From assembly GCA_036346375.1 (NCBI GenBank), contig CM070502.1:24646114-24710113 (forward strand): DNA of 64,000 bases, written 5' to 3'. Each line of letters begins with the position of its first letter. Position 1 is the stretch's first letter. Of this stretch, positions 12,111 through 23,435 are shown one piece after another. The notes under the pieces are model-generated. The model saw only the letters and a list, made by a program, of their open reading frames with translations. It had not been told where the DNA came from and made no database searches. The position numbers were made by a program, and so were the translations under genes. Source of the stretch: Guadua angustifolia. Taxonomy: Eukaryota > Streptophyta > Magnoliopsida > Poales > Poaceae.

Positions 12111-12351
12111 GTAATATGTAATCATAGTCAACACTTATGCTTTGATATTTATCCGACTTTCAAATATGTGGACAACACTTTCCGTGCAGTTATGACGGCA
12201 TCACTTTGTGGCGCAGATCCTCGCCTCGCCGACAACACGCTGCCCAGATCTGCACCACCCACCGCTCGGTTCTCGCCACCGTGGTGGGGTAGTTTTTTGT
12301 TTTATTCCTTTGTTTCGCGAGAGGTTTGGGTGTCACGCGGTGTCGCGCGCC

Positions 12352-13958
12352 ATGTACTGGTCGAAGATGTCGCGCTACCGGGCGACGGCATCCCCATGAG
12401 CGGCGCGGCGACAAAGACGCATTACCAGTGCAGCGGCCGCCACCGCCGCTGCAGAGCAGCGCCGTCGCGGCGTGGTCCACCGGCCTCGCGATCGCTTCGA
12501 CGATCGCGAAATCAGAAGACCAATCGATCGAAGCGACCATGTAAAATTCACATGTACGCATGCTTCGCGGTTGAATCGTGCCACGCGTATGCATGTACGC
12601 TGTGTATGAGCCGTAGGTCGCGGACGTGCTCGTGCCGTGCATCACGCTCGGCAGATCGCGGAGATCATCGACCGGGGTCGACGCCGGCGGGCGAAGCGGG
12701 CGCAGACACGCCATCATGCCGCCACGGGTGCCGCAGCATCTACTCAGTGCTTCTACCGCGCTAAGATGCGCGGCAAGACGGATCGCAGGAGAAGCCGCGC
12801 GCCGATCGCTTGCATCCATCCTGCTGAGCCAAGGCTTCGCCAGAGTACCGTGAGCTCAAGAAGAGAGGATTCGACATGAACCTAGGTACTGACATACCTT
12901 AACCTCACCGCCTATGCCCAAATGGCTAGGCGCCTTCATGCCTTGCCGCGCAAACAAACATTACAACACGTTCGCTTCTAGGCGTTCATAGACGCCTTTA
13001 GGAAGTGTAATGCTTAAAAATCATTACTTATCTATAGTTTTCTATATCTTGTTTTTTTTTAAAAAATCTAGCTCTCGATATGTATTTTAAAATTTGTCTC
13101 CTCCTCACTACGTAAAGACTCGCCGTAATAACTATCCCTACCACGCCTGTGGAGTGCGGGTCGACTAGCAAAGATGGCAAGAGCTCGCTGCCACGCCTGG
13201 GTAGCGTGGATGTCACCCTTCCGCGGTGGACCATACTGCTCCCGCGGTCTATCGAGCTCCTGGGGTGTATCTGAAATAGGTTTCGACACAGGGCGCATTA
13301 GGACATCGGTAAGAATGCAGCAATGTTGTACTCATACGTCATCAGTGCATAAATATTTCGGATGGATTGGTCATGAGAAGCTTTGTTTAATTTAGTCCAA
13401 ACCGTACTTCATTTGTTTATAAATATAAAGTCTATGGTTTAAATGATTTTGTTTATAAATATAAGACTTACATTAATATATCGGTTTTTCATACTTATAC
13501 CTCCTATTTATTATTTCTCAACTTTATGTATCTATTAATTACCTCAAAGTATTATCTTAAAGACAATTAAGTGTGGTATCTATGTTATTTTCTTTTCAAT
13601 TTCACTGTTATCTTAATCTCTGTGTAAAGTCAAAATACGTTATGTATTTCTAAATGGAGTGAGTACCGTTCTATATATCATCTTTTTGAGCAATTGCACA
13701 GAATGCAGTTCGATGGTCGATCCGTCGTTTGCCAATCAGTCACCGCTAATGAATTTGATGATGATCTGGCTAGCGCTAGATTACTAGGTCACTACTGTAG
13801 GCACTGGTATCGTTATTTATCGAGCTCGTGTACGTAGTACTAGTAGCAGGTGTTAAAGTTGCCATCGGTTTTGTGCAGGATGGCATGCAAACATGGAGAG
13901 GCAGGGGCGCACTGCGGCAACCATGCCACCCCTCCTGCACCCAGGGATGACCCGTTGA
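12352..13958 (+). pseudogene. CNR/PLAC8 pseudogene, copy C
   Basis: Homolog of the intact gene at 28235-30134. Exon 1 (MYWSKMSRYRATASP after the shift) and exon 2 carry many small deletions and share the lost intron 1 donor and the GACGGATCGCA variant with copies A and B. Exon 3 (13879-13958) is intact and encodes a WHANMERQGR start and a HPGMTR end, as in copy D. About 270 bp of intron 2 is missing around 13268 relative to copy D. The 3' half is closer to copy D than to A or B, which fits C being the template for D or conversion between them. Confidence 0.9.
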
Positions 13959-15341
13959 TTCACGACGTTCGATTATTCGGTCGTCTCTCCTAAATAACGC
14001 GACGTTATATTTCACTCTGTGAATAAGATGTTTGATCACTGGATGCATACGTACGTGTAATTCTCCTACGGGTTTGTAAAACAATAACAAGTCTGAAACA
14101 TATGTTGCATTGTACACAAGCTTGTTGAATCGAAGTTTATGAAGACTGAACATCATCCGAGGTTGATTCCCCAAAGCGTCGAATGATCTCACAAACGCCC
14201 TAACACCAGCCTGGGCCCAGGTTTGGCATGGTTACCGCGCTAATCAGGCCTTGTGTTTTGTACTTTCATTGGTTGGTTTGGTTCACTGCAAGAGCTCTGG
14301 ATATGGCTCAAGAGCGACACTGCCCCCTAGGCTAGACTGGGTGTGTGCAACGAAGAGAGCTACTATTGCCAGGACTGCTTCCTGTGGTTTTAGCGAGCGA
14401 TCAACTGGATGCCTTTGGTTTAGTTTTTATTTTTCAAAGTTTGCCTTTTCTATTCGAACGGTAATAAGCAAATCTAGTCACTTTCTAATCGCAGAATCAG
14501 TAGCATGTATTTATTATACCCCTCTATCATGGCAGTAGATTTGCTGTGCTCTTATTATGTAGTAGATGAATATACGATGATCTCATACTGCAATAGATGA
14601 TATATGCTGTTTTCGAATAATTTTGCGGGCTAAGAAGGTGGATAGACTTATAATTTAATTAGGAAGGAAGAAAAATATAAAAAAATATGAAAAAAAAATT
14701 AGAAGCAAAGAAGCGATTGGCCGCTGTACTGGTGCTAGTACAGTAGTAGTACCACTAGGCAATTTGATTATTCATTGCGCACATGGCTGTCTGCGGCGGA
14801 GGCCCACTGTGCCGGTCGTGTTTGGCTCCGGCAACCAAGGGAAACGTGTCGGCACATGGGGACATCCACCTCCTCCATCCGACGGACAGCATTCGTGCGT
14901 CGAAATCCAAGTGGGCTGCTACAAGCAGCAGCCCACGTAATCGCGAACACTTCGCCTATATAGCGCCACGTATCTCCCTCTCTCTTTCTTTTTTATTTAC
15001 AAAACTTGATACCATAAATATATTTGTAAAAATGATTCCCACCATAAAAACTACATCAAGCAATATATATCCCCTTTCGAGCATGGAGAGCGTGGGAGAT
15101 GGCCGACACCATGCGAGTAAACATGCGCAAGCAGATGCAAGGGGGAGGATGCGAGGGTGGGAGGCCGAGCTCGAGAAACCTTATTACCGTTGTCAAGAGC
15201 ATAGTATGCATCCTCCCGTGGTTGTCGGGAGCGGTAGCACGTCCTTTAGCGCTGTCACGGTGTCGGTCGTCTTCTGCACTCTGCGGGTACGGTAGGGGAT
15301 AGGTGTCACATGTCACACCTTTCACAGTGAGATAGAGTTAT
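13959..15341. other. Downstream flank of CNR copy C
   Basis: No supported gene. Collinear with 30135-31520 in unit D. It contains a CTATATAGC element near 14957 and an ORF near 14783 that is not conserved in frame in unit D. The segment 15075-15320 is GC-richer and also duplicated. It is split at 15341 by the retrotransposon. Confidence 0.6.
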
Positions 15342-15981
15342 TGTTGACACCAAAAACTTGACGGAGGGTTTTCAGCCTCAACACACCGGACGAACACCGG
15401 GTTCAATGTGCACGAGCGTGCCAATCGATTTGACCCTGCAATCGATAAGGAAAATATGGTGAATTTTAATCAAGCCGATCCTTAGGACGAATCGGCTAAA
15501 ACCGAAAATCAGCTACAAAGCCGATTTAGAAAGGTAACTAGATTAGCCGATTAAGACTAATCCGAGGGTAAAAGGTAGATCGATTCTGAAAAGGCGATGC
15601 GCAACAAGACAGAACAAATCAAACCTGAAAAAGCCAATGACGATCAAACAATCGGCGATACGCAACTTTATTTGATCGATGTCGACTTACAGAGGAAAGA
15701 TTACAATGCTAAAAAGACTAAGAACTACGGAAAGCGAAAAAACTAGTAGATATGTTGATTGCGGATGTCCCTTCTTCAAGCAGCCCTGACGCGCCTTATA
15801 TACCCTCAAGCCGATCCGAGTCCTGATCTAATACGATAACATGATCCGAATCGGCTTTGTAGTTTCCTATTTGGACTCTATTTCCAAGTATCGTCCGTAC
15901 GCTATCCAAATTCTCGTGTTGCATCCAAACTCGTGCTTCTTTGCTGATTCTTGTCGTATTTTCCAAAAACTGGTGCAAACA
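15342..15981 (-). repeat. LTR, left (3' LTR of the element)
   Basis: 640 bp, TG...CA bounded. Next to it at 15982-15999 the minus strand reads AAAAATAGGGGGCATA, a polypurine tract, so this is the 3' LTR in the element's own direction. Confidence 0.96.
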
Positions 15982-15999
15982 TATGCCCCCTATTTTTGG
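15982..15999 (-). other. Polypurine tract
   Basis: On the minus strand AAAAATAGGGGGCATA lies directly before the LTR, as expected for the plus-strand primer of reverse transcription. Confidence 0.75.
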
Positions 16000-16171
16000 A
16001 AGATAACTTGTTATCTTTCAAAAATCCGTCGACTTTTTACCCATTGGCTTCTTCCTTGCTAGCTAGAGAGCTATTCCGGCAACTGCTGCTTTAATTGCGC
16101 CGTAAAAAATCTCAGTGCGGTTTAATGACATGCGTCGCCTCGGATTTACTTCCCGCTATTTTTACTTTTCA

Positions 16172-16190
16172 CCGTGCTATATATATGCGG
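16172..16190 (+). promoter_or_regulatory. TATA-like box upstream of the antisense gene
   Basis: GCTATATATATGCGGG lies about 140 bp before the ATG at 16320, on the strand opposite to gag-pol. This is the position expected of a core promoter for the antisense gene. Inferred from sequence only. Confidence 0.5.
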
Positions 16191-16319
16191 GACCCCCACG
16201 GTCATTTTCACGCTTTCCTGCTCTCGAACCTCCTGCAATCGGCTTTCACTTTTCGATCGGTTCTTCTGCTCCAACTCTTCTGTGCCAGCAACCAAGCCTC
16301 CTTTCCTTCAATCGGCTGA

Positions 16320-19264
16320 ATGGATCCTTCTCAGGTACTGATTCCGATTCCTGAAAGCGAAGATCAATTCTATCTAGGGCCAATAGGAAATATGACTGCC
16401 GATACAGTTATTAACAAGGAAATTCCTAGACTCCCTTTATCGGCTAAAGGTTATAACATTACAGAGTGGGGAAAAAGCTTTAGAGCTTGGCCGACTGTTC
16501 TCAAAGGTTGGAGAAACTGGTACATCTGAGTATCGGCCCAAAAGAGGTCTGAATGGGAAAACATGGGCATAGCTGAATGTCTTCCGCTAAGTCTTGCAAA
16601 TCCTGAAGCCAATGAGCCCTTGGTGGCCACGGCCTGTTATTTCTGGTCAGACACTCTTAATGCTTTCCTTTTCCGGACTGGCCCCATCGGCCCAACCCTC
16701 TTAGACATAGCAGAACTCTGTTGCCTTAGACCAGATGGAGACCAAATATCGGCTTTCAGCGGTAAGCCAAGATATAGGTTGATCCGATCAAAGGGTGAGG
16801 GATGGTCCAAATATATCAAGCACAATAACAAGGTTAATGGGCTTGTATCGGATGAAGAACATGCAGCTTTCTTGAACCTATGGCTGGATCGGTTTCTCTT
16901 CTGTGGAGCTTCTCTTGGGCCAACCCAAGTATATCAATATGTGGCAGAACAATTGATTGAAGGCCGTCGGCTTGCGCTTGGCAAGATGCTTCTTGGAGCC
17001 GTGTATCAAATGATGCATATTATCAGAAGTCGGCTTTTTTCCGGTTTCGCTCAGTTCGTCGTCGGTAATATAGGTGGTCCGTTGTGGTTCATCCAGCTCT
17101 GGTTATATAGCATATTCAGCCGATCACTTATCTCCGAACCCTTGGAAGACTCGGCTTTCCCCCGCGAGGATTATCCCGAAGGCACCACTCCGCAGTATAG
17201 AGCCAGTCGGTCCCATGGGGAGAGGCTGGTAATGTGTTCCAGCGGCGACACAAAAATCACTCCAACCGATTTCAAGAAATACTTGTCTTTTTTCTTAAAT
17301 TTGGACAACAGAGTTTTCAGTCAACAGGACTTCTTCCCCTACAGAAACGCGGCCGATTTTCAATGGCCCTCCTTCCTTGACCTGGATGCCGATAGCTCTT
17401 CAATGTCAGCATTGACCATAGAGTTATATCGGATTTTTATTTCTCCTTGCATCTTCCATGTCGACTTGAACTCCCGTAATAGGACTTTCCAGCCTTCATA
17501 CGAGTTCTATCATCCCTCTGTGTATGCCCGTCAATTGGGTTTTGGCCAGGTAATACCTAATTTTCCTCTCCTGGATCGTCTTCAACCAAGATCCAAGGTA
17601 AAAAATACCATTCAAGCCGAACTGCTTCTAACACTATCCGATGAACTTCAAATCACCTTCTTGCCACACTTCTTTTTAAACTCCCGCCGAGCCGGTCATT
17701 TTTCGACTTGGTGGGCGCCCATTTCGGAAGCCCTCTATCTGGATCGTACACCGTCGGCTATTATAGAGAAATTTTTACCAAACTTTCATGAGCCGACGGT
17801 AGTTTCTTCTAGCAGCAGCAGTTCGAGCGAAGACAGCTCGGATTCTCCCAGCTCGTCGGGTTATACTAACTCGTCCGTAGCCGTAGAGGTATCGGCTTAA
17901 TTCAAAAGCTTCTATACCTGCATATTCTGTTTTACTTCTATCTTAGACTTTTAACACTCCTCTTTCCACAGGATGCTGCTGCCGGAGATAAGGCTGTTGT
18001 CAACCCATCGGCTAGTGGACCCAAAGGAAAATGGCCCCATCAGGCGACGGGTTTGACTGGCTATACTTCTGGTAATCTCGGAGTGAAGAGTCCGTCATTA
18101 TCGGAGATCGAGAAAGAAAGAAGACCCAGTAAGTATTTTACCACAGCCGATAAATACCTTCTTATGTCTTTGCTTATCCTGTGCTTCGTTTATTTTTAGA
18201 AAAATCCAAATCCCCCAAGGTTCCAACCAGTAAGCACCCAAAGCGCAAAGAACAAAGCGCTGAAAGTTCACTTCGCCCGTCGGCTCTCAGTGAAGTAAGT
18301 ATTACTCCTCCTTTCTGTTTTCTAAAGGTTACCGACCCTTTGTGTTATTGATCTCGTGCTTCCTTCTTTTCAGCCGACAGCATCAGTTCAGGCGGCCGGC
18401 ATTCTAGCTGACCTCCAAGGGACATCGGCCCAGCCGCCCGTAACTTCACAGTCTCCGGCTTCTCTGCTGCCCGTCCCATCGGCCGCCCTTACACCCGATG
18501 CTGCTCCGGATGATTTGTCCAGTCTTCTTGGATTCACCCTGGACGAGCTGATTGACCCAGAGGTTATGGCGACGGACAATTATCCAGAAGACATTCGAAA
18601 GATCTTGGATGTATCCATGAAGGCATCGGCTTCGGTCGTCAAGTCGGCGCCTAACATGCAGGAAAAATTGAATCGGCTATTCTTTGAAATCACTCAGCCT
18701 GAAGCCTCAATTTTAGCCAACTGTCAACCTATCCGCGACGCAATGGCCGTTGTTGAGGCCGATCTTCCAGCCGCGGCCATGAGCGCTCTTCTAAATGTGT
18801 GTCATTTAGACGAGAAGAAGGCGGAAGTCGATGCGGCCAACTCCAGAATAGCTCGGCGCCAGGCCCAAGAAGCCGATCAACATCTTTTGAACAAGTTGAT
18901 TGCTGAAGCAAAGGCCGAGAAAAAGAAATACGATGACACTGCAGCGTCGTTCATGGCCGCCAAGTCTTCTACTCAAGAACTGGAGTCGACCAAAAAGCGG
19001 CTTGAGGAGGAATTGGCTAGAGTGAACCAGCAGTTGGCTGACAACCTTGCCAATACCAGCTCAATGGCCCAAACCTTGAAAGACCAGAAGATCAATGTCG
19101 GCCAAGCTGTTGCACGGGTTAAGGCTCAATCGGCCAAGATTGTTCCGGTTCCTGGAGATGCTAAAGCCGATGAAGATCTTGTCTATGGTATCACTGAAAC
19201 TTTGGGCAAGGCTGCTGCCACACTATCTGGTCTTGGTGCTAGAATCCCGGGGTCTGGGTTGTAA
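16320..19264 (+). CDS. Antisense retrotransposon gene: plant mobile domain plus coiled coil, four exons, one in-frame stop
   Basis: Four exons join in one frame: 16320-17888, 17972-18128, 18200-18294 and 18374-19264. All three introns have GT donors and AG acceptors (two donors are GTAAGT), and the phases agree. The total is 904 codons including the stop, with one interior TGA at 16527-16529 where tryptophan would fit. The N-terminal two thirds resemble the plant mobile domain (aminotransferase-like) family, for example GPTLLDIAELCCLRPDG. A serine-rich linker follows (about 17810-17865). The last exon encodes a long charged, probably coiled-coil region (KKRLEEELARVNQQLADNL). The gene lies between integrase and the LTR, antisense to pol. 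Extra antisense ORFs of this kind are known from Tat-lineage elements. Its role is unknown. It is far better preserved than gag-pol. Confidence 0.8.
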
Positions 19265-19570
19265 TGTGAGCGGATGATGTTTTGATGTAATCTGTCCCAA
19301 ACAATTCTCTTTTGTTATCACTTGTTTGCCATGTTTTTGTAGCACTTTTAATCGGCTGTTTAACCGATTATTCCATCTTGTTTAATCGGCTGTCTAACCG
19401 ATTTATTTCTAAACTCTGCATTGTACTTCTAATCATGCACCGATCCAAACGCTAGGGTAGTACCGCTTTAGATACTTTCCGTTAATTGCCTTAGGTAATA
19501 CCAATCCCTCGAGCGTTTCGAGTATATAAGCATTTCCGCCAACAAGCCGATTTACTTTATACGGTCCTTC

Positions 19571-20575
19571 CTAGGTAGGTGACCATTTGCCGAATCGATT
19601 ATCCTTAGAACCGATCGGCAATATTGTTTTCCAAACTAAATCGGCTTCGTTGAAGGCTTTTGGCACGACTTTTTTATTATAGGCTCTCGCAACTTTTTCT
19701 TTATTCTTTTTAAGCCGATTTAAAGTAACCAGTCTTAGCTCCGCTAAGTCATCCAAATTATACAGCATCAACTCTTTGTATTCATCGGCCGATAGATTAT
19801 TCTGCCTCGCCACTCGCATCGACTCAATATTTATTTCTATGGGTAACACGGCTTCCTGGCCATATACCAACTGATATGGTGATAATTTAGTCGATCCATG
19901 GAACGCTAGCCGATAAGCCCACAAAGACTCCAATAGTGTAGAGTGCCAAATTCGAGGTTTTTCATCAATTTTTCTCTTGATCAGCTTGATCAAAGTTTTG
20001 TTAGACGACTCGGCTTGTCCATTAGCCTGAGCATAATATGGCGATGAGTTAAGCAATTTGATGCCCAGACTCTCTGCGAAACTTTTAAAGTCGTTAGACA
20101 TGAACACAGTCCCTTGATCGGTCGTGATAGTCTGAGGGATACCGAATCGATGGATAATGTGTTCATTAACAAAGCCGATAGCTTCCACACTGGTAACTTT
20201 TTTGAGCGGAACGGCTTCAACCCATTTTGAAAAATAGTCCGTGGCTACGAGGATGAACTTGTGGCCTTTGCTTGATGCTGGGAATATTTGGCCGATTATA
20301 TCTATCCCCCATCCCCTGAATGGCCATGGCTTAATAATCGGGTATAAAGCCGATGCAGGTGCGAGTTGCACATTCCCAAACTTTTGACAACTTTGGCATC
20401 CTTTATAATACTTAAAGCAATCCTCTAACATCATCGGCCAAAAATACCCGGTTCGTCTTAAGATCCATTTCATTTTATGAGCCGATTGATGCGCGCCGCA
20501 AATTCCTTCGTGAACCTCACCCATGGCCACCTTTGCTTCTTCATCGCCTAAACACCGCAGAAGCAATCCTTCCAA
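19571..20575 (-). pseudogene. Integrase domain of the Ty3/gypsy element
   Basis: An open stretch of 334 codons. An HHCC zinc-binding region begins at HEGICGAHQSAHKMKW and ends at GCQSCQKFGN. The catalytic core follows with D in WGIDIIG, D in TITTDQGT and E in NGQAESSNK. This is the best preserved pol domain, but it is cut off from the rest of pol by frameshifts and stops upstream, so it is not translated as part of a normal polyprotein. Confidence 0.93.
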
Positions 20576-20749
20576 TGTCCGATATTATAGCTCTCCTTCC
20601 AACACTATATATTTCAAAGCCTGCTGCCGAATCTTGCGAGTGGTGGGCTTGGATGGGTCTATCAAGTAGGCTTTTATTTCAGTTCTCCAATCGGTGACGT
20701 CAACGCATAGTACTGCTTTGTCAACCAAGTCAAACGTTTCATGTCGGCT

Positions 20750-21060
20750 GCATTCCCTATAGCCTGACGCTGCTTAAGCTAACGTATTGGCTTTATCATT
20801 CATTTCTCTAGGCACATGGCCAATACGAAACGATGTAAAGGAGTCTATAACTTCAAGGCAATGCTCCAGATATTTTGACAACATTTCATCGTTACATCTA
20901 AATTCTCCTTTAATTTGTTGTACCACCAGCAATGAATCACCGTAGGCCTCCACATTACTCACTCCGATACTTTCCAACAATTGGAGTCCCTTAAGTAACG
21001 CTTCATACTTGGCTTGGTTATTAGAGCATCGGCCATTGAGCCGATAAGTTTAACTCAGAT
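20750..21060 (-). pseudogene. Second, archaeal-type RNase H domain
   Basis: The stretch VEAYGDSLLVVQQIKGEF followed by FRIGHVPREMNDKANTLA matches the C-terminal half of the additional RNase H that Tat-lineage elements carry between the RT-linked RNase H and integrase. The N-terminal half lies around 21060-21180 in another frame, with stops. Confidence 0.8.
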
Positions 21061-21199
21061 TATACCCTTTTGGCGAAATCAATACAACGCCTATCCGCTC
21101 CCTTCTTGGCAAACCGACCGTCAAAATATAGTCGCCAAAGAGCCACGCCGACTATCCTTGCCATGGTATCATGCCCTGTAATGAAATCGGCTACGGCTT

Positions 21200-21738
21200 G
21201 ACCTTTAATAGCTTTAGCCGATTCATATTGCAGATCGAACTCGGTTAAGGCATATGCCCATTTCCCAAGTCGTCCTCTCAAAATTGGCGCAGACAGGATA
21301 TATTTGATGATATCGGTTTTGCATACTATTATACAAGTCGATGCCAATATGTAATGCCTTAACTTGGTGCAAAGTAAATATAATGATAAACATAGTTTTT
21401 CTATATAAGGGTACCGATTTCACTTCCAAAAGTCGCTTACCGAGATAGAATATCACGCTCTCTTTGCCATCGACTTCTTGCGCCAACACGGCCCCGATAG
21501 TTTCCTTTTCAGCCGACACGTACAGTTTGAAGGAATCCTTACGGTGCGGCCAGATCGGTGGTGATGCCAAGTATTTTTTGATGTCATCAAAAGCCTTTTG
21601 CTGATCGGCTCCCCATACGAAATTCTCATTATCCTTTAATTTTAGTAATGGCGTAAAGGCTTGAATTCTACCGCATGATTTGAAATAAATCGCCTTAAAT
21701 AATTGATTTGGCCGATCACCAGAAACTCGTTCTTGCAT
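21200..21738 (-). pseudogene. RT-linked RNase H domain
   Basis: Contains FVWGADQQKAFDDIKKYLASP and GAVLAQEVDGKESVIFYLGKRL, typical of the RT connection and RNase H region of Ty3/gypsy pol. A frameshift occurs near 21340. Confidence 0.88.
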
Positions 21739-22744
21739 GTCGGCGCTTAGTGTCTACTATGGCCTTAACCTCTTCTCGTTGACTTCAATACCCTTTGATG
21801 AACCATGAAACCGAGGAACCGACCAAATAGACATGCCGAACGCACATTTCAAGGGGTTCATCTTTAACCCATGGGCCCTAGTGTTTTTGAATACTTTTTC
21901 TAAATCGGCTAAGTCTTTGGCAAATATCTTTAGATTTTACCACTACATCGTCAATGTATATTTCAACAATGCGCCGATTAGATTATGAAAAATCAAGTTC
22001 ATGGCGCGCTGATAAGTGGCACTCGCATTTTTAAGCCGAATGTCATCACAGCCATTCATATAGCCCTATCGCGCCAGGCATCTCAAGGCGCTTTTGGGGA
22101 CATCGGCTTCCGCCATGAATATCTGGTTGTATCCAAGATTCCCATCAAGAAAACCGATAATCTTATTACGAGGCAAAGATCGATAAGCATATCGGCTATA
22201 GGCATTGGATATTCGTCCTTTGGCGTGGCTTTATTTAAATCTCTGAAATCGACACATACTCAAAGCTTACCGTTCTTTTTCATGACAGGAACAATGTTGG
22301 AGACCCACTCAGCTATCGGCAAGGCCTTATGAATTTGGCCTCTAGCAACCTTTCAATTTCTTCTTTTATCATATCATACAATTCAGGATTAAAACGTCGA
22401 GGTGGCTGCTTATATGGCCGATAACCTGGCTTGATAGGCAGCCGATGTTCAACTAACTGTCGGCTTAATCCGGGCATCTCATAGTACTCCCAAGCAAAAC
22501 AATCCATGTATTCTCTAAGTATTTTAACCAACTTATTTTTGTACTCTAGATCTAAATTTGCACTTACAAAAGTTGGTCTTTTTCTATCTCCTTCTCCTAT
22601 ATCGACTTCTTCGAGCATATCGGCAGAAGTGAAACCTTGACCCAATTTCTCGCTTTGGAAGTCTTCAATGGCTTCACACGAACTTACCATATGCCGATAG
22701 TTCCTTGCTCTGTCTTGTAGAATTTGAATCATTTTTGACTCCAT
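21739..22744 (-). pseudogene. Reverse transcriptase domain
   Basis: The N-terminal block HRLPIKPGYRPYKQPPRRF leads to EIERLLEAKFIRPC (22313-22420). The next blocks, AEWVSNIVPVMKKNGKL and VCVDFRDLNKATPKDEYPMP, are readable at about 22190-22325 with a stop between them. The catalytic YIDDVVVKS box is at about 21935-21965. Several frameshifts separate the blocks, so no active RT is encoded. Confidence 0.9.
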
Positions 22745-22768
22745 CTTCTCAAGATTTCGTTCACCCGA

Positions 22769-23435
22769 TCAAACGCGTGCTACCGACATCGATCGGCGAA
22801 ACCCGATTTCGATGCATATGAAGTCGCAGTCGTCTAGTGCCTTACCCGATATGCATTCTGCTTCTTCATGTGACCAATTTGCGTCGGAACTGGCCATGGC
22901 AATATGAGCCGATGTATCGGCTGAGACAACTTCAACTTCATCTCCGTCCCATTGTACGAGAAGTTGGTGCATTGTTGAGGGGATACAGCAATTGGCATGT
23001 ATCCAATCTCGCCCAAGAAGTACACTGTAATTTCCTTTGGCCTCGATCACAAAAAACGCGGTCGGCAAAGTTTTTCGGCCGACGGTCAACTCAGAATAAA
23101 CACTCCCTTTGCTTCATGGGATCACCGTGAAGTCATTTAGCACCATGTTTGTCTTGATCAGTCTTCATCGGTTTTCCCCAACTTCTTGCATGTGGAGAGT
23201 GGCATTAAATTCACAAGAGCTCTCCGCCCACAAGCATCCCGGATATCGACTTTCCATTGATGTAACCTTTCAAGTACAACGGCTTTAGATGCCGATGCGG
23301 ATCTTGCGGTTTCTCAAACATCGTGATCTTGTGCACCTGCATACGCTTGAGCAAATGCGTCTTTGGCCGATTCAGTTTTAATTCTGAATTCAGTTGATAA
23401 GGTGAACACCATATTGATATCCATAGGAGTGCCAT
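22769..23435 (-). pseudogene. Aspartic protease region
   Basis: A fragment reading LYLKGYINGKSISGMLVGGELL aligns in position with the retropepsin active-site loop, but the expected D-(S/G)-G has become V-G-G. A later fragment, YSVLLGRDWIHANCCIPSTMH, is the usual LLGRDW block after the protease core. The active site therefore looks lost. Confidence 0.75.

Noticed and set aside
14783..15295. 170-aa ORF starting MAVCGGG, repeated at 30962
   Set aside because: The duplicate in unit D closes after 103 aa in a different way, and no domain is recognisable. The frame is not conserved between the copies.
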